DNA of 64,000 nt from Adhaeribacter rhizoryzae (GCF_008629685.1 NZ_VWSF01000001.1:496001-560000); one strand, 5' to 3'. Positions 30,381-40,534 are shown, counted from the stretch's first letter. Numbers and translations are program-made. The notes: generated by a model from the letters alone, not told the origin.

Positions 30381-30935
30381 ATGGCTACTGCACGTTTAAA
30401 AGATAAATACAATAGTGAAATCGTAAATCAGTTAAGAGAGCGGTTTCAATATAAAAGCGTGATGCAAGTTCCTAAGATTTTAAAAATCTGCATCAATAAA
30501 GGAATTGGCAATGCGGTATCAGATAAGAAATTAGTTGATATTGGCGTTGACGAATTAACAACTATCTCGGGTCAGAAAGCCGTAGCAACTAAAGCTAAAA
30601 CCTCGGTATCTAACTTTAAGCTGCGTGAAGGCATGCCAATTGGGGCAAGAGTAACTTTGCGGGGCGACCGGATGTACGAATTTATGGACCGCTTAATGAC
30701 CGTAGCCTTACCGCGCGTTCGTGACTTTAGAGGTATTAGCGATAAAGGATTTGATGGAAGAGGAAATTACACCTTAGGTGTTAAAGAGCAAATCATTTTC
30801 CCAGAAATCAGTATCGATAAAATTAAAGCTATTTCGGGTATGGATATTACTTTTGTAACTACTGCTAAAAACGACGAAGAGAGTTTTGAGCTGTTGAAAG
30901 CATTTGGTATGCCATTCATGAATGTAAAAAAATAA
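30381..30935 (+). CDS. rplE: 50S ribosomal protein uL5
   Basis: 184 residues. uL5 is part of the 5S rRNA-protein complex with uL18 (also here). Typical parts: [63 protein letters not shown] and [30 protein letters not shown]. Slightly longer at the N terminus than E. coli (179). Confidence 0.99.
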   Translation: MATARLKDKYNSEIVNQLRERFQYKSVMQVPKILKICINKGIGNAVSDKKLVDIGVDELTTISGQKAVATKAKTSVSNFKLREGMPIGARVTLRGDRMYEFMDRLMTVALPRVRDFRGISDKGFDGRGNYTLGVKEQIIFPEISIDKIKAISGMDITFVTTAKNDEESFELLKAFGMPFMNVKK

Positions 30936-30939
30936 TACA

Positions 30940-31209
30940 ATGGCTAAAGAATCAGTAAAAGCAAGAGAGTTAAAACGCCTGAAAATGGTAGCTAAATATG
31001 CTGAAAAAAGAAAAGCATTAAAAGCTGCCGGGGATTGGGATGCCTTAGATAAATTACCTAAAGATGCATCGCCGGTTCGTTTACATAACCGTTGCCGGAT
31101 TACCGGTCGTCCACGGGGATTTATGCGTAAGTTTGGAATTTCACGTGTAATGTTCCGGGATATGGCTTCAGAAGGAAAGATTCCAGGCTTAACAAAGGCA
31201 AGCTGGTAA
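30940..31209 (+). CDS. rpsN: 30S ribosomal protein uS14, zinc-free long form
   Basis: 89 residues, the long type of uS14. It has a single cysteine (in [13 protein letters not shown]) instead of the two CxxC pairs of the 61-residue zinc-binding form, so it is the C-minus variant. It ends GLTKASW, the usual C terminus. The 83-nt gap to rpsH carries a promoter-like element. Confidence 0.98.
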   Translation: MAKESVKARELKRLKMVAKYAEKRKALKAAGDWDALDKLPKDASPVRLHNRCRITGRPRGFMRKFGISRVMFRDMASEGKIPGLTKASW

Positions 31210-31250
31210 TTTTTTTCTGCTGATAATTAAATAATTAAAAAAAACATTAG

Positions 31251-31258
31251 TATCTTTG
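31251..31258 (+). promoter_or_regulatory. Probable -7 element of an internal promoter before rpsH
   Basis: TATCTTTG, 34 nt before the rpsH start, in an AT-rich gap. It is the same octamer as in the rplC promoter and is followed by a similar GC-rich start. No TTTG or TTG is found 19-21 nt upstream, so the promoter is probably weaker or activator-dependent. Confidence 0.55.
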
Positions 31259-31292
31259 CGGCTCTTTTTAGGAGCTAATATATTTATTCATA

Positions 31293-31691
31293 ATGAATAC
31301 AGATCCAATAGCAGATTATTTAACCAGACTCAGGAATGCCATAAAAGCAAACCATCGGGTGGTTGAAATTCCGGCAAGTAAAATCAAGAAGGAAATTACA
31401 AGAGTACTTCACGAGAAAGGGTATATTCAAAGCTATCGGTTTGATGACTCTACTGTTCAGGGTACTATTAAAATAGCCCTCAAATATAATCCAAGTACAA
31501 AGCAACCTGCTATTGTAAATCTGGAAAGAGTAAGTAAACCTGGTTTACGGAAATATACTCATTATGAGAATTTGCCACGCGTTTTAAACGGTTTAGGGGT
31601 AGCCATTTTATCTACTTCTAAAGGCGTAATAACCGAAAAAGAAGCAAAAGATCTTAATGTGGGTGGGGAAGTTTTGTGTTACGTTTATTAA
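31293..31691 (+). CDS. rpsH: 30S ribosomal protein uS8
   Basis: 132 residues. uS8 binds 16S helix 21 and in E. coli represses the spc operon. It opens TDPIADYLTRLRNAIKANHRVVEIPASKIKKEI and ends with LGVAILSTSKGVITEKEAKDLNVGGEVLCYVY, both family signatures. Likely first gene of a transcript started in the gap after rpsN. Confidence 0.99.
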   Translation: MNTDPIADYLTRLRNAIKANHRVVEIPASKIKKEITRVLHEKGYIQSYRFDDSTVQGTIKIALKYNPSTKQPAIVNLERVSKPGLRKYTHYENLPRVLNGLGVAILSTSKGVITEKEAKDLNVGGEVLCYVY

Positions 31692-31703
31692 GAAAACATC
31701 ACT

Positions 31704-32258
31704 ATGTCACGTATAGGTAAATTGCCAATCACATTGCCGGCAAATGTTGATTTAACTGTTGCTGCCGATAATCTGGTGACGGTTAAAGGACCAAAAGGAA
31801 CGTTGAGTACTTTAGTAGATAGAGATATTACCGTTGCCAGTGAAGATGGTACTATTACAGTTAACCGTCCTACAGAACAAAAGCGTCATAAAGCATTGCA
31901 CGGTTTGTATCGTTCTTTAATCAACAACATGGTTGTAGGTGTAAGCGAAGGTTTTCGTGAATCGCTAGAATTAATTGGGGTTGGTTACAAGGCAACTGTT
32001 GCTGGCAATACTTTAGAGTTATCTTTAGGCTATTCACATAATATATTTTTAGCATTACCAGCAGAGGTGAAAGCTACTGCAGTAACTGAAAAAGGTAAAG
32101 CTCCTTTAATTACTTTAGAGAGTAACGATAAACAACTAATAGGCCAGGTAGCTGCAAAAATCAGATCATTAAGAAAAGTTGAACCTTACAAAGGTAAAGG
32201 TGTACGCTTTGTTGGTGAGGTAGTAAGAAGAAAAGCAGGTAAAACAGCCTCTAAATAA
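31704..32258 (+). CDS. rplF: 50S ribosomal protein uL6
   Basis: 184 residues, a duplicated-fold protein near the sarcin-ricin loop. It opens [19 protein letters not shown] and contains [35 protein letters not shown] and the C-terminal [30 protein letters not shown]. Twelve nt after rpsH. Confidence 0.99.
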   Translation: MSRIGKLPITLPANVDLTVAADNLVTVKGPKGTLSTLVDRDITVASEDGTITVNRPTEQKRHKALHGLYRSLINNMVVGVSEGFRESLELIGVGYKATVAGNTLELSLGYSHNIFLALPAEVKATAVTEKGKAPLITLESNDKQLIGQVAAKIRSLRKVEPYKGKGVRFVGEVVRRKAGKTASK

Positions 32259-32266
32259 TAACTGTC

Positions 32267-32617
32267 ATGGCAGTAAGTAAACTCGAAAGAAGAACCAGAA
32301 TTAGAAAAAGTATCAGAAGCAAAATTTCTGGTACTCCTGAAAGACCACGTTTATCCGTTTTCAGAAGTAATAAAAATATATACGCGCAATTGATTGACGA
32401 TGTAGCTGGCAAAACTTTAGTTGCCGTTTCTTCTGCAAAATTTGCAGGCGAAGCAAACGGTAAAACTGAATTGTCTTCTGCTGTAGGCCGTGAACTGGCT
32501 ACAATAGCGCAGGAAAAAGGTATTTCAGAAGTAGTATTTGACCGCTCCGGATATTTATATCATGGTCGTGTTAAAACATTAGCAGACAGCGCCAGAGAGG
32601 CCGGTCTTAAATTTTAA
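32267..32617 (+). CDS. rplR: 50S ribosomal protein uL18
   Basis: 116 residues, a 5S rRNA binder. Typical parts: [38 protein letters not shown] and [27 protein letters not shown]. It ends 3 nt before rpsE. Confidence 0.99.
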   Translation: MAVSKLERRTRIRKSIRSKISGTPERPRLSVFRSNKNIYAQLIDDVAGKTLVAVSSAKFAGEANGKTELSSAVGRELATIAQEKGISEVVFDRSGYLYHGRVKTLADSAREAGLKF

Positions 32618-32620
32618 TAT

Positions 32621-33139
32621 ATGTCACAGAATAACAATCGTGTTGTAAAAGCGAGTGAGATTGACCTCAAAGAACGGGTTGTGGCAATCAAGCGTGTAGC
32701 TAAAGTAGTAAAAGGTGGTAGAAGATTTAGTTTTTCAGCCATCGTTGTGGTAGGAGATGGTAATGGTACCGTGGGTTATGGATTGGGTAAAGCTAATGAA
32801 GTAACTGATGCTATTGCAAAAGGAATTGATGATGCTAAGAAGAATTTAGTTAAAGTTCCTATTTATCACCACACAGTACCTCATGCCATTGAGGGAAAAT
32901 ATTCAGGCGGTTTTGTTTTGGTTAAACCAGCAGCAGCCGGTACAGGTGTTATTGCTGGTGGTGCAATGCGTGCTGTTTTTGAAAGCGCAGGCATTAAAGA
33001 TGTTTTGGCAAAATCTAAAGGTTCTTCTAACCCACACAACGTGGTTAAGGCTACTTTCGATGCTTTAATTAAAATGCGTGATCCTTTAGCGGTAGCTCAA
33101 CAAAGAGGGGTAAGTCTTCAGAAAGTATTTAACGGTTAA
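32621..33139 (+). CDS. rpsE: 30S ribosomal protein uS5
   Basis: 172 residues. uS5 is at the mRNA entry and affects decoding fidelity. Typical parts: [46 protein letters not shown], the two [43 protein letters not shown] segments. rpmD begins 5 nt after the stop. Confidence 0.99.
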   Translation: MSQNNNRVVKASEIDLKERVVAIKRVAKVVKGGRRFSFSAIVVVGDGNGTVGYGLGKANEVTDAIAKGIDDAKKNLVKVPIYHHTVPHAIEGKYSGGFVLVKPAAAGTGVIAGGAMRAVFESAGIKDVLAKSKGSSNPHNVVKATFDALIKMRDPLAVAQQRGVSLQKVFNG

Positions 33140-33144
33140 GTAAG

Positions 33145-33318
33145 ATGGCGCAAATAACAATTAAACAAATTAAAAGTGTTATTGATCGTCCGGAAAGACA
33201 AAAGAAGACGATGCAAGCACTAGGTCTGGGTAAAATAAACAAAACTGTTACAGTAGAAGATACCCCCCAGATTTTGGGAATGATCCAGAAAGTACATAAC
33301 TTGGTTGAGGTAAAATAA
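33145..33318 (+). CDS. rpmD: 50S ribosomal protein uL30
   Basis: A short 57-residue gene starting MAQITIKQIKSVIDRPERQK and ending VHNLVEVK. The first beta strand and the RQKKTMQALGLGKINKTV segment match uL30. It sits between rpsE and rplO, the standard place, and begins at ATG 33145, five nt after the rpsE stop. rplO starts 7 nt after its stop. Confidence 0.97.
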   Translation: MAQITIKQIKSVIDRPERQKKTMQALGLGKINKTVTVEDTPQILGMIQKVHNLVEVK

Positions 33319-33325
33319 AGTTATC

Positions 33326-33772
33326 ATGAATTTAAGTACATTACAACCTGCTGAAGGCTCTGTTAAAGATAGAAAAAGAATAGGACGGGGTACCGGTTCA
33401 GGCCGTGGTGGAACTTCTACCAGAGGCCATAAAGGTGCTAAATCACGTTCTGGTTATAGCAAAAAGTCTGGTTTTGAAGGTGGTCAAATGCCTTTACAAA
33501 GACGTGTTCCTAAATTTGGTTTCAAAAACTTCAACCGGGTTGAATTTGCAGGTGTGAACCTAGATATTATTCAGTCTTTGATTGAAAGGGACAATGCAAC
33601 TACAATCGATTTTGCTTATTTAAAAGCTCACGGCTTAGTTTCTAAAAACGATAGAATTAAAATTTTAGGACGTGGTGAGTTAAAAAGTGCAGTTGAGGTA
33701 CATGCACATGCCTTCTCTAAATCAGCAATAGCTGCAATAGAAAATGCCGGTGGGAAAGTTGTTACCCTATAA
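33326..33772 (+). CDS. rplO: 50S ribosomal protein uL15
   Basis: 148 residues. uL15 joins late in 50S assembly. The Gly/Arg-rich N terminus is typical: LQPAEGSVKDRKRIGRGTGSGRGGTSTRGHKGAKSRSG, followed by FEGGQMPLQRRVPKFGFKNF. The C-terminal part has AHAFSKSAIAAIENAGGKVV. secY begins 7 nt downstream. Confidence 0.99.
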   Translation: MNLSTLQPAEGSVKDRKRIGRGTGSGRGGTSTRGHKGAKSRSGYSKKSGFEGGQMPLQRRVPKFGFKNFNRVEFAGVNLDIIQSLIERDNATTIDFAYLKAHGLVSKNDRIKILGRGELKSAVEVHAHAFSKSAIAAIENAGGKVVTL

Positions 33773-33779
33773 TTAAGTT

Positions 33780-35096
33780 ATGAAAAAACTTATAACAACT
33801 TTTAAAAATATTTTTGCAATTGAAGACCTAAGGATTCGGATTCTGAATACCTTAGGTTTCATTGCAATATTCCGTTTGGGATCTTACGTAGTACTACCAG
33901 GAATTGATCCTAATCGGCTACAATCTAATTCTCAAGGAATATTTGGTTTACTTGATACCTTATTAGGAGGAGCATTTAGCAATGCTTCTATTTTTGCATT
34001 AGGTATCATGCCGTATATTTCTGCTTCTATTGTTTTACAATTACTAACAATAGCAGTTCCATATTTCCAGAAGCTTCAAAAAGAAGGAGAATCCGGAAGA
34101 AAAAAAATCAATCAGTACACGCGTGTATTGACCATACTAATTACTGCAGCGCAGTCATTTGGTTTTATTCAAACTATAAATGCTGAGGCAATTGTAGTAG
34201 ATCCTTTTTGGTTTAGTATAACCTCAATTTTTATTTTAACAGCCGGAACCATGTTTTGTATGTGGTTAGGCGAGAAGATTACAGATAAAGGTATTGGTAA
34301 TGGTATATCTATGTTAATTATGATTGGCATAGTATCGCGTTTACCTGGTGCCTTAATTGCAGAAGCATTATCTAAAAGATTAAATGGAGCTTTATTATTT
34401 ATATTAGAGCTAATTGCACTGTACTTTGTGGTAATGGCTGTTGTTATGCTTACGCAAGCAATTAGAAGAATACCAATTCAATACGCAAAGCAAGTTGGTG
34501 GTACAACGCAGTATAGTGGTCATCGCCAATTTATTCCGTTAAAGGTAAATGCAGCCGGTGTAATGCCAATTATTTTTGCGCAGTCATTGATGTTTATCCC
34601 ATCATTAATAGCCTCTATTTGGCGGGATACATCTGAACTAGCTGCCTCCATTGGTACTACCTTTGCAGATTTTACTTCTTGGCAGTACAATTTGTTATTC
34701 GGTATCTTAATAATTGTATTTACATATTTTTATACGGCTATTAGTGTTAATCCGGACCAAATTTCTAATGATTTAAAACGTAGCGGCGGATTTATACCCG
34801 GTGTAAAACCAGGCTTAGCTACTTCTGAGTTCATTGGCCAAGTACTTGATAGAATTACCTTACCTGGCGCTTTGTTCTTAGCTTTAATAGCTATTCTGCC
34901 GGCCATTGCTATGCTATTTGGTATAACTAGAGAGTTTTCGGCTTTCTTTGGTGGAACATCACTCATTATTATGGTGGGTGTAGTTTTAGATACCTTAAAC
35001 CAAATAGAAAGCTATTTATTAATGCGTCATTATGATGGCATGATGAAGTCTGGTAAGCTGAAAGGCCGTACGCAAAATATTGCGTTGGCATCTTAA
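33780..35096 (+). CDS. secY: Preprotein translocase subunit SecY
   Basis: 438 residues with ten predicted membrane helices, the pore subunit of SecYEG. Visible parts: RIRILNTLGFIAIFRLGSYVVLPGID at TM1, the plug region after GIFGLLDTLLGGAF, GIMPYISASIVLQLL at TM2, GEKITDKGIGNGISMLI, and the cytoplasmic loop with NPDQISNDLKRSGGFIPGVKPG that meets SecA and the ribosome. SecE and SecA are encoded elsewhere in this window. map follows after 2 nt. Confidence 0.99.
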   Translation: MKKLITTFKNIFAIEDLRIRILNTLGFIAIFRLGSYVVLPGIDPNRLQSNSQGIFGLLDTLLGGAFSNASIFALGIMPYISASIVLQLLTIAVPYFQKLQKEGESGRKKINQYTRVLTILITAAQSFGFIQTINAEAIVVDPFWFSITSIFILTAGTMFCMWLGEKITDKGIGNGISMLIMIGIVSRLPGALIAEALSKRLNGALLFILELIALYFVVMAVVMLTQAIRRIPIQYAKQVGGTTQYSGHRQFIPLKVNAAGVMPIIFAQSLMFIPSLIASIWRDTSELAASIGTTFADFTSWQYNLLFGILIIVFTYFYTAISVNPDQISNDLKRSGGFIPGVKPGLATSEFIGQVLDRITLPGALFLALIAILPAIAMLFGITREFSAFFGGTSLIIMVGVVLDTLNQIESYLLMRHYDGMMKSGKLKGRTQNIALAS

Positions 35097-35098
35097 TA

Positions 35099-35866
35099 AT
35101 GGTTTATTACAAAACAGAAGAAGAAATAAATATTATTCGCGAAGCCGCTCTTATTTTAAGTAAAGCGCATGGTGAAGTAGCTTCTCTTATAAAAGAAGGA
35201 GTTACTACAAAACAATTAGATTCGCGAGCAGAAGAATTTATTAAGGATCATGGCGGTTGGCCATCCTTTAAGGGTTATAATGGCTTTCCATTTAGTTTGT
35301 GTATTTCAGTTAATTCAGCTGTTGTACACGGCATGCCAGGCGACTATGTTATTAAGAACGGCGACATAGTTTCTATAGATGGAGGCGTTTTTAAAAACGG
35401 TTTTCATAGCGATTGCGCTTATACCCACGGTGTTGGTGAACTTTCTGAAGATGTTAAACGGTTACTTACAGTTACCAAACAGTCTTTATACAAAGGGTTG
35501 GAAAAAGCAGTGGCAGGTAACCGGTTAGGTGATATGTCTGCTACTATTCAGCAGGAAGTAGAAAAAGAAGGTTTTTCAGTAGTAAGAGAATTAGTGGGTC
35601 ATGGTATCGGACGGAACTTACACGAAGCGCCTGAGGTTCCTAACTATGGAAAAAGAGGTCAGGGCATTAAATTGCAAAACGGATTAGTGATTGCAGTTGA
35701 ACCCATGGTCAACTTAGGATCTAAAAATATTGTTCAGGAGGCTGATGGCTGGACAATCAGAACAAGAGATAACAAACCATCTGCTCATTTTGAACATACA
35801 ATTGTAGTACGGAAGGATAAAGCGGAAATTCTAACCTCCTTCGAGTACATAGAGAAAGGTGCATAA
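35099..35866 (+). CDS. map: Methionine aminopeptidase, type I
   Basis: 255 residues. It removes the N-terminal Met from nascent proteins. The metal-site residues are recognisable: [22 protein letters not shown] (two Asp), [19 protein letters not shown] (His), VIAVEPMV (Glu) and [10 protein letters not shown] (Glu). Substrate-pocket residue VVHGMPG is present. It lies between secY and infA; adk, found there in many bacteria, is absent. Confidence 0.98.
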   Translation: MVYYKTEEEINIIREAALILSKAHGEVASLIKEGVTTKQLDSRAEEFIKDHGGWPSFKGYNGFPFSLCISVNSAVVHGMPGDYVIKNGDIVSIDGGVFKNGFHSDCAYTHGVGELSEDVKRLLTVTKQSLYKGLEKAVAGNRLGDMSATIQQEVEKEGFSVVRELVGHGIGRNLHEAPEVPNYGKRGQGIKLQNGLVIAVEPMVNLGSKNIVQEADGWTIRTRDNKPSAHFEHTIVVRKDKAEILTSFEYIEKGA

Positions 35867-35874
35867 AAAATTAT

Positions 35875-36093
35875 ATGGCAAAACAGTCTTCTATTGAGCA
35901 GGACGGAACTATTGTTGAAGCTTTATCTAATGCGATGTTTCGTGTTGAACTGGAAAACGGACATCAGGTTATATCACATATTTCAGGTAAAATGCGCATG
36001 CATTATATTAAAATATTACCTGGCGATAAAGTGAAAATTGAAATGTCGCCTTATGACTTATCTAAAGGAAGAATAGTATATCGGTATAAATAA
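35875..36093 (+). CDS. infA: Translation initiation factor IF-1
   Basis: 72 residues, exactly the typical length, with an OB fold: [66 protein letters not shown] is nearly consensus throughout. It occupies the 30S A site during initiation. rpmJ begins 1 nt after the stop. Confidence 0.99.
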   Translation: MAKQSSIEQDGTIVEALSNAMFRVELENGHQVISHISGKMRMHYIKILPGDKVKIEMSPYDLSKGRIVYRYK

Positions 36094-36094
36094 A

Positions 36095-36211
36095 ATGAAA
36101 GTTAAAGCATCAGTTAAAAAAAGAAGTGAAGATTGCAAAGTTATCCGCAGAAAAGGAAAGCTTTATGTAATCAACAAAAAGAACCCACGGTATAAACAAA
36201 GACAAGGTTAA
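36095..36211 (+). CDS. rpmJ: 50S ribosomal protein bL36, zinc-free form
   Basis: A 38-residue gene starting [20 protein letters not shown] and ending NPRYKQRQG. Of the four zinc ligands of the classical form (Cys11, Cys14, Cys27, His33), only Cys14 remains, with Ser11, Asn27 and Tyr33 in the other places, so it should not bind zinc. Location between infA and rpsM is standard, and the family identity is certain from the flanking residues. Confidence 0.97.
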   Translation: MKVKASVKKRSEDCKVIRRKGKLYVINKKNPRYKQRQG

Positions 36212-36220
36212 TTTAATAAA

Positions 36221-36598
36221 ATGGCTAGAATAGCAGGAGTAGATATTCCGGATAAAAAAAGAGGCGAAATTGCCTTGACTTATATTTATGGTATTGGCCG
36301 TAGAGCTTCTCAATCCATCCTGACCAAAGCAGGTGTTAACTTCGATAAGAAAGTTAGTGATTGGACTGAAGAAGAAGCTGGTGCTATCAGATCAGTAATC
36401 GCGGCAGAGCATAAAACCGAAGGTGTTTTGCGTTCTGAAGTGCAACTGCACATTAAGCGGTTAATGGATATAGGTTCTTACAGAGGGTTACGTCATAGAA
36501 AAGGCTTGCCTGTGAGAGGTCAGCGTACTAAAAACAATTCCCGGACCAGAAAAGGGAAGCGTAAAACAGTTGCTAATAAGAAAAAAGCTACTAAATAA
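36221..36598 (+). CDS. rpsM: 30S ribosomal protein uS13
   Basis: 125 residues. uS13 forms the head-to-50S bridge and contacts P-site tRNA through its basic tail. Parts: [34 protein letters not shown] and [32 protein letters not shown]. rpsK follows after 8 nt. Confidence 0.99.
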   Translation: MARIAGVDIPDKKRGEIALTYIYGIGRRASQSILTKAGVNFDKKVSDWTEEEAGAIRSVIAAEHKTEGVLRSEVQLHIKRLMDIGSYRGLRHRKGLPVRGQRTKNNSRTRKGKRKTVANKKKATK

Positions 36599-36606
36599 TT
36601 AATATA

Positions 36607-36999
36607 ATGGCTCAAAAAAGAAAAGATAAAGCTAAAAAGCGCGTCGTTGTTGTTGAAGCAACCGGACAAGTGCATATTAAGGCTTCTTTCAATAACATAA
36701 TTGTTTCTATTACCAACAACAATGGTCAGGTTATTTCCTGGGCTTCTGCTGGTAAAATGGGTTTTAAAGGTTCTAAGAAAAACACACCTTATGCTGCCCA
36801 AATGGCAGCTTCTGACTGCGCGAAAGTTGCACATGAACTAGGTATGCGGAAAGCTGAGGTATTTGTAAAAGGACCTGGTGCTGGAAGAGAATCGGCTATT
36901 CGTACTGTTCAGAATGCTGGTATTGAAGTTACTACTATTAAAGATGTAACACCATTACCGCATAATGGCTGTCGGCCTCCAAAACGTAGAAGAGTTTAA
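36607..36999 (+). CDS. rpsK: 30S ribosomal protein uS11
   Basis: 130 residues. uS11 lies on the platform near the mRNA exit. Parts: [47 protein letters not shown] and the C-terminal [15 protein letters not shown], which is the conserved end. A hairpin follows before rpsD. Confidence 0.99.
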   Translation: MAQKRKDKAKKRVVVVEATGQVHIKASFNNIIVSITNNNGQVISWASAGKMGFKGSKKNTPYAAQMAASDCAKVAHELGMRKAEVFVKGPGAGRESAIRTVQNAGIEVTTIKDVTPLPHNGCRPPKRRRV

Positions 37000-37010
37000 G
37001 AAAAATGAAT

Positions 37011-37033
37011 AAAGCCTCTTTCTAAGAGGCTTT
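37011..37033 (+). promoter_or_regulatory. Hairpin between rpsK and rpsD
   Basis: A perfect 9-bp stem AAAGCCTCT (37011-37019) with AGAGGCTTT (37025-37033), loop of 5 nt. Only a G and two T follow, so it may be a partial attenuator or the 3'-end stabiliser of a processed mRNA. Confidence 0.55.
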
Positions 37034-37053
37034 GTTAAAAAATAATATTAGCA

Positions 37054-37659
37054 ATGGCAAGATATACTGGCCCAAAAACAAAAATATCCAGAAGATTTAA
37101 CGAGCCTATCTTTGGTGCAAATAAAGCTTTACAGAAAAAAGCTTATCCTCCTGGTATGCATGGAAGAGGCCGCAGAAAAAAACAATCTGAATACGCAATT
37201 CAGTTAATGGAAAAGCAAAAAGCTAAATACCTGTATGGTGTTTTAGAAAAGCAATTTGCTAACCTGTTTGATAAAGCGCATCGTAAAGGTGGCATTACTG
37301 GCGAAAATTTATTGGCTTTGTTAGAAGCCCGTTTAGATAACACTGTTTACCGTTTAGGTATTGCGCCAACCCGGAGAGCAGCTCGTCAATTGGTTTTACA
37401 CAAACATATTACCGTTGATGGCGAAGTGGTAAATATTTCCTCTTACAGCTTAAAGCCAGGCCAGGTTATCGGGGTTCGTGAAAAATCAAAGTCTCTTGAA
37501 GCAATTACAACAAGTTTGTCGGCTCGTAATGCCCGTCAGTTTGGTTGGTTAGAATGGGACGGAAAAGAAATGATTGGAAAATTTGTTTCTGCTCCGCAAC
37601 GTGATCAAATCCCAGAAAAGATTCAAGAGCAATTAATTGTGGAACTTTACTCTAAGTAA
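37054..37659 (+). CDS. rpsD: 30S ribosomal protein uS4, zinc-free form
   Basis: 201 residues. uS4 nucleates the 30S body. The N terminus [20 protein letters not shown] has no cysteines, so it is the C-minus variant. The S4 domain contains [36 protein letters not shown]. The C terminus ends in ELYSK. rpoA follows after a 58-nt gap. Confidence 0.99.
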   Translation: MARYTGPKTKISRRFNEPIFGANKALQKKAYPPGMHGRGRRKKQSEYAIQLMEKQKAKYLYGVLEKQFANLFDKAHRKGGITGENLLALLEARLDNTVYRLGIAPTRRAARQLVLHKHITVDGEVVNISSYSLKPGQVIGVREKSKSLEAITTSLSARNARQFGWLEWDGKEMIGKFVSAPQRDQIPEKIQEQLIVELYSK

Positions 37660-37717
37660 TAATTTACTAGTTAGTAATAGTTCTTTAATACCATCTTTTA
37701 AAAATAAAATAGTCTAT

Positions 37718-38707
37718 ATGTCTATATTAGCCTTTCAGATGCCTGAAAAAGTTGTTATGGAGAAATCCGACGACTTTAATGGTCAATTTGAATTTAAACC
37801 GCTTGAAAAAGGGTATGGAGTAACAATTGGCAACGCACTTAGAAGAATATTGCTGTCTTCACTGGAAGGTTATGCTATCACTTCAGTGAGAATGCCAAGT
37901 GTATTGCATGAGTTCTCTACCATTGAAGGAGTGATAGAAGATGTATCAGAAATTATCCTCAACCTTAAAATGGTTCGTTTCAAAAAAGTAAACGATGCCA
38001 TTGAGGATAAAATAACAGTTTCTATCCGTAATCAGGAAACCTTCACGGCTGGCGATATTGACCGTTTTACCAATGGTTTTCAAATTCTTAATCCAGAATT
38101 AGTTATTTGCCACCTCGACAATAACATTTCGCTGGATGTAGAATTAACTATTCAAAAAGGTCGTGGTTATGTTCCGGCAGAGGAAAATAAGCCAAACGAT
38201 CAGGTATTCGGTCAGATTGCTATTGATGCTATTTTTACGCCAATTAAAAACGTAAAATACAGTATTGAGAATACCCGGGTTGAGCAAAAAACTGACTACG
38301 AAAAACTTTTAATCGATATTCAAACAGATGGATCTATTCATCCGGAAGATGCGTTAAAAGGAGCTGCTCATATATTGATTCAACATTTTATGTTGTTCTC
38401 CGACAACACCATGACTTTTGAAACTGCTAAACCTGAAGAGGAAGAAGCAGTAGACGAAGAAATGTTGCATATGCGTAAAGTTCTGAAAACACCATTGAAC
38501 GATATGGATCTTTCGGTTAGAGCTTACAACTGCTTAAAAGCAGCCGATATTCGTACCTTGGGTGACCTGGTACAGTTGGATATGCAAGACATGATGAAAT
38601 TCCGGAACTTTGGTAAAAAATCTTTAACTGAGCTCGAAAATTTAGTTCAGGAAAAAGGTTTAACCTTCGGAATGGATCTGTCGAAGTACAAATTAGACGA
38701 AGATTAA
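37718..38707 (+). CDS. rpoA: RNA polymerase alpha subunit
   Basis: 329 residues, the standard length. The N-terminal dimerisation domain shows [36 protein letters not shown] and [13 protein letters not shown]. An acidic linker (about 230-250) precedes the C-terminal domain with [25 protein letters not shown], which binds DNA UP elements. ATG 37718 gives [13 protein letters not shown] as in relatives; the reading frame extends upstream to 37637 but that would overlap rpsD. An internal ATG at codon 8 is less likely. Confidence 0.98.
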   Translation: MSILAFQMPEKVVMEKSDDFNGQFEFKPLEKGYGVTIGNALRRILLSSLEGYAITSVRMPSVLHEFSTIEGVIEDVSEIILNLKMVRFKKVNDAIEDKITVSIRNQETFTAGDIDRFTNGFQILNPELVICHLDNNISLDVELTIQKGRGYVPAEENKPNDQVFGQIAIDAIFTPIKNVKYSIENTRVEQKTDYEKLLIDIQTDGSIHPEDALKGAAHILIQHFMLFSDNTMTFETAKPEEEEAVDEEMLHMRKVLKTPLNDMDLSVRAYNCLKAADIRTLGDLVQLDMQDMMKFRNFGKKSLTELENLVQEKGLTFGMDLSKYKLDED

Positions 38708-38778
38708 TTAATTAACGGCATAATTCCCGATCCCTTAACAGGTTGATTGACGGTATGCACGTGCACAAATAAATAATA

Positions 38779-39297
38779 ATGAGACACGGTAAAAAAATAA
38801 ATCATTTAGGTAGAACGTCTTCGCACCGGAAAGCGATGTTATCAAACATGGCTTCTTCGCTGATTTTGCACAAACGCGTTACTACAACAGTAGCCAAAGC
38901 AAAAGCTTTACGCAAATACGTTGAGCCCCTTTTAACTAAATCTAAGAGCGATACTACGCATTCCAGACGTACTATATTTTCTTATTTACAAGACAAAGAA
39001 TCGGTTAAAATTTTATTTGACGAAATCGCAACTAAAATTGCTACCCGCCCAGGTGGTTACACCCGCATTCTGAAAACTGGTAACCGGTTAGGTGATAATG
39101 CCGATATGTGCATTATTGAGCTGGTAGATTACAACGAAAATATGTTGAGTGCTACCGCTGCGGCTGCTAAACCAAGATCCAGAAGACGATCTAAAAAGAA
39201 AGACAACACAGACGCTCCGGCGGCTAATGCTGCTCCTGCTAAACCAGAGGAATCAACTAACGCTGATCAAGCTACTAAAGCAGAGGATGCTGAATAA
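38779..39297 (+). CDS. rplQ: 50S ribosomal protein bL17 with extended tail
   Basis: 172 residues; E. coli bL17 has 127. The core (1-120) is typical: [53 protein letters not shown] and [30 protein letters not shown]. After about residue 125 comes a low-complexity tail, first basic ([10 protein letters not shown]), then rich in Ala, Pro, Glu and Asp. Ends the ribosomal super-cluster, followed by a strong terminator. Confidence 0.98.
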   Translation: MRHGKKINHLGRTSSHRKAMLSNMASSLILHKRVTTTVAKAKALRKYVEPLLTKSKSDTTHSRRTIFSYLQDKESVKILFDEIATKIATRPGGYTRILKTGNRLGDNADMCIIELVDYNENMLSATAAAAKPRSRRRSKKKDNTDAPAANAAPAKPEESTNADQATKAEDAE

Positions 39298-39321
39298 TTA
39301 TTTTTTCAGGTAATTTATAAG

Positions 39322-39352
39322 GGGATATGATATTTATCATATCCCTTTTTTT
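39322..39352 (+). terminator. Terminator after rplQ
   Basis: A perfect 10-bp stem (39322-39331 with 39336-39345, 4-nt loop) runs straight into seven T. It closes the alpha operon. Confidence 0.92.
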
Positions 39353-39359
39353 ATTTTTG
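39352..39359 (+). promoter_or_regulatory. Possible -7 element before carA
   Basis: TATTTTTG, 15 nt before the carA start, matches TAnnTTTG. No clear -33 element is visible because the region overlaps the rplQ terminator. Confidence 0.35.
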
Positions 39360-39374
39360 CAGTAATACAAGAGC

Positions 39375-40490
39375 ATGAAAGAAAGAATTGCAACAGAAGC
39401 CATCTTATTGTTAGAAGATGGGAAAATTTATCGCGGTAAAAGTTTAGGCCGCATTGGTACCAGTTCTGGTGAGCTTTGTTTTAATACCGGCATGACTGGG
39501 TACCAGGAAATATTCACTGATCCTTCTTATTACGGACAAATTGTAATTACTACTGTGCCGCACATCGGGAATTATGGTGTTGTTCAAAAAGAAGTTGAAT
39601 CGGGGCAAGTACAAATCAAAGGTTTGGTTTGTAAAGAATTTTCCGAGTATTTCTCCCGTAAATCTGCCGAAGGCTCCTTACAGGAATATTTCGAAAAGTC
39701 GAATATTATTGGTATTTGTGAAATTGATACCCGGGAGTTGGTTCGTCATATCCGCGATAAAGGTGCCATGAATGCCATTATTTCTTCGGATGAAGCGGAT
39801 ATAAAAATATTGCAGGAGAAACTTAATGCCACGCCATCGATGGATGGTTTGGAATTAGCTTCGAAAGTAAGTACCAAAGAAATATACGACCTGCATACGC
39901 CGCAACAGCAGTATAAGGTAGCTATTCTGGACCTAGGCGTTAAAAAGAATATTCTTAACAATTTTACCCAGCGCGGTTGCGAATGCAAAGTATTCCCTTT
40001 TGATACCAGTTACGAGGAAATGGAAAAATGGGGACCGGATGGATATTTTATTTCTAACGGACCCGGCGACCCGGCAGCCACTACACAGGCGGTAGAGAAT
40101 GTAACCAAAATGCTGGAGCAGGATAAGCCTTTGTTTGGTATTTGCATGGGGCACCAGATTTTAGCCCAAGCCAACGGTATTTCTACTTACAAAATGCACA
40201 ATGGCCACCGCGGACTAAATCATCCGGTTAAAAACCTGCTAACCGGTAAGTGCGAAGTTACTTCCCAAAACCACGGCTTTGCTGTGGATGCCGAACAGGT
40301 AAAGAATAACGAGAAAGTTGAAATTACCCACGTAAACCTGAATGACGGCACCATTGAAGGTATTCGGGTAAAAGATAAACCGGCATTTTCGGTGCAATAC
40401 CACCCAGAATCTTCGCCAGGGCCGCACGATTCTGCCTATTTATTCGATGAATTTATTCAGTTGATTAAGCAGCGCAAAGGAACTGCCTAA
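39375..40490 (+). CDS. carA: Carbamoyl-phosphate synthase small subunit
   Basis: 371 residues. CarA hydrolyses glutamine and feeds ammonia to CarB for pyrimidine and arginine synthesis. The N-terminal domain has AILLLEDGKIYRGKSLG and CFNTGMTGYQEIFTDPSYYGQIV. The class I amidotransferase triad is visible: C257 in FGICMGHQIL, then HPE near the C terminus in QYHPESSPGPHDS. carB is not in the window. It stands between rplQ and eno. Confidence 0.98.
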   Translation: MKERIATEAILLLEDGKIYRGKSLGRIGTSSGELCFNTGMTGYQEIFTDPSYYGQIVITTVPHIGNYGVVQKEVESGQVQIKGLVCKEFSEYFSRKSAEGSLQEYFEKSNIIGICEIDTRELVRHIRDKGAMNAIISSDEADIKILQEKLNATPSMDGLELASKVSTKEIYDLHTPQQQYKVAILDLGVKKNILNNFTQRGCECKVFPFDTSYEEMEKWGPDGYFISNGPGDPAATTQAVENVTKMLEQDKPLFGICMGHQILAQANGISTYKMHNGHRGLNHPVKNLLTGKCEVTSQNHGFAVDAEQVKNNEKVEITHVNLNDGTIEGIRVKDKPAFSVQYHPESSPGPHDSAYLFDEFIQLIKQRKGTA

Positions 40491-40534
40491 GCAGAATATA
40501 ATACCTCCACCTATAATCTTTTGTAATATTTTAA

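Noticed and set aside
37637-37717. Longer rpoA reading overlapping rpsD
   Set aside because: The added residues are not family-like; ATG 37718 gives the usual start and 329 residues.
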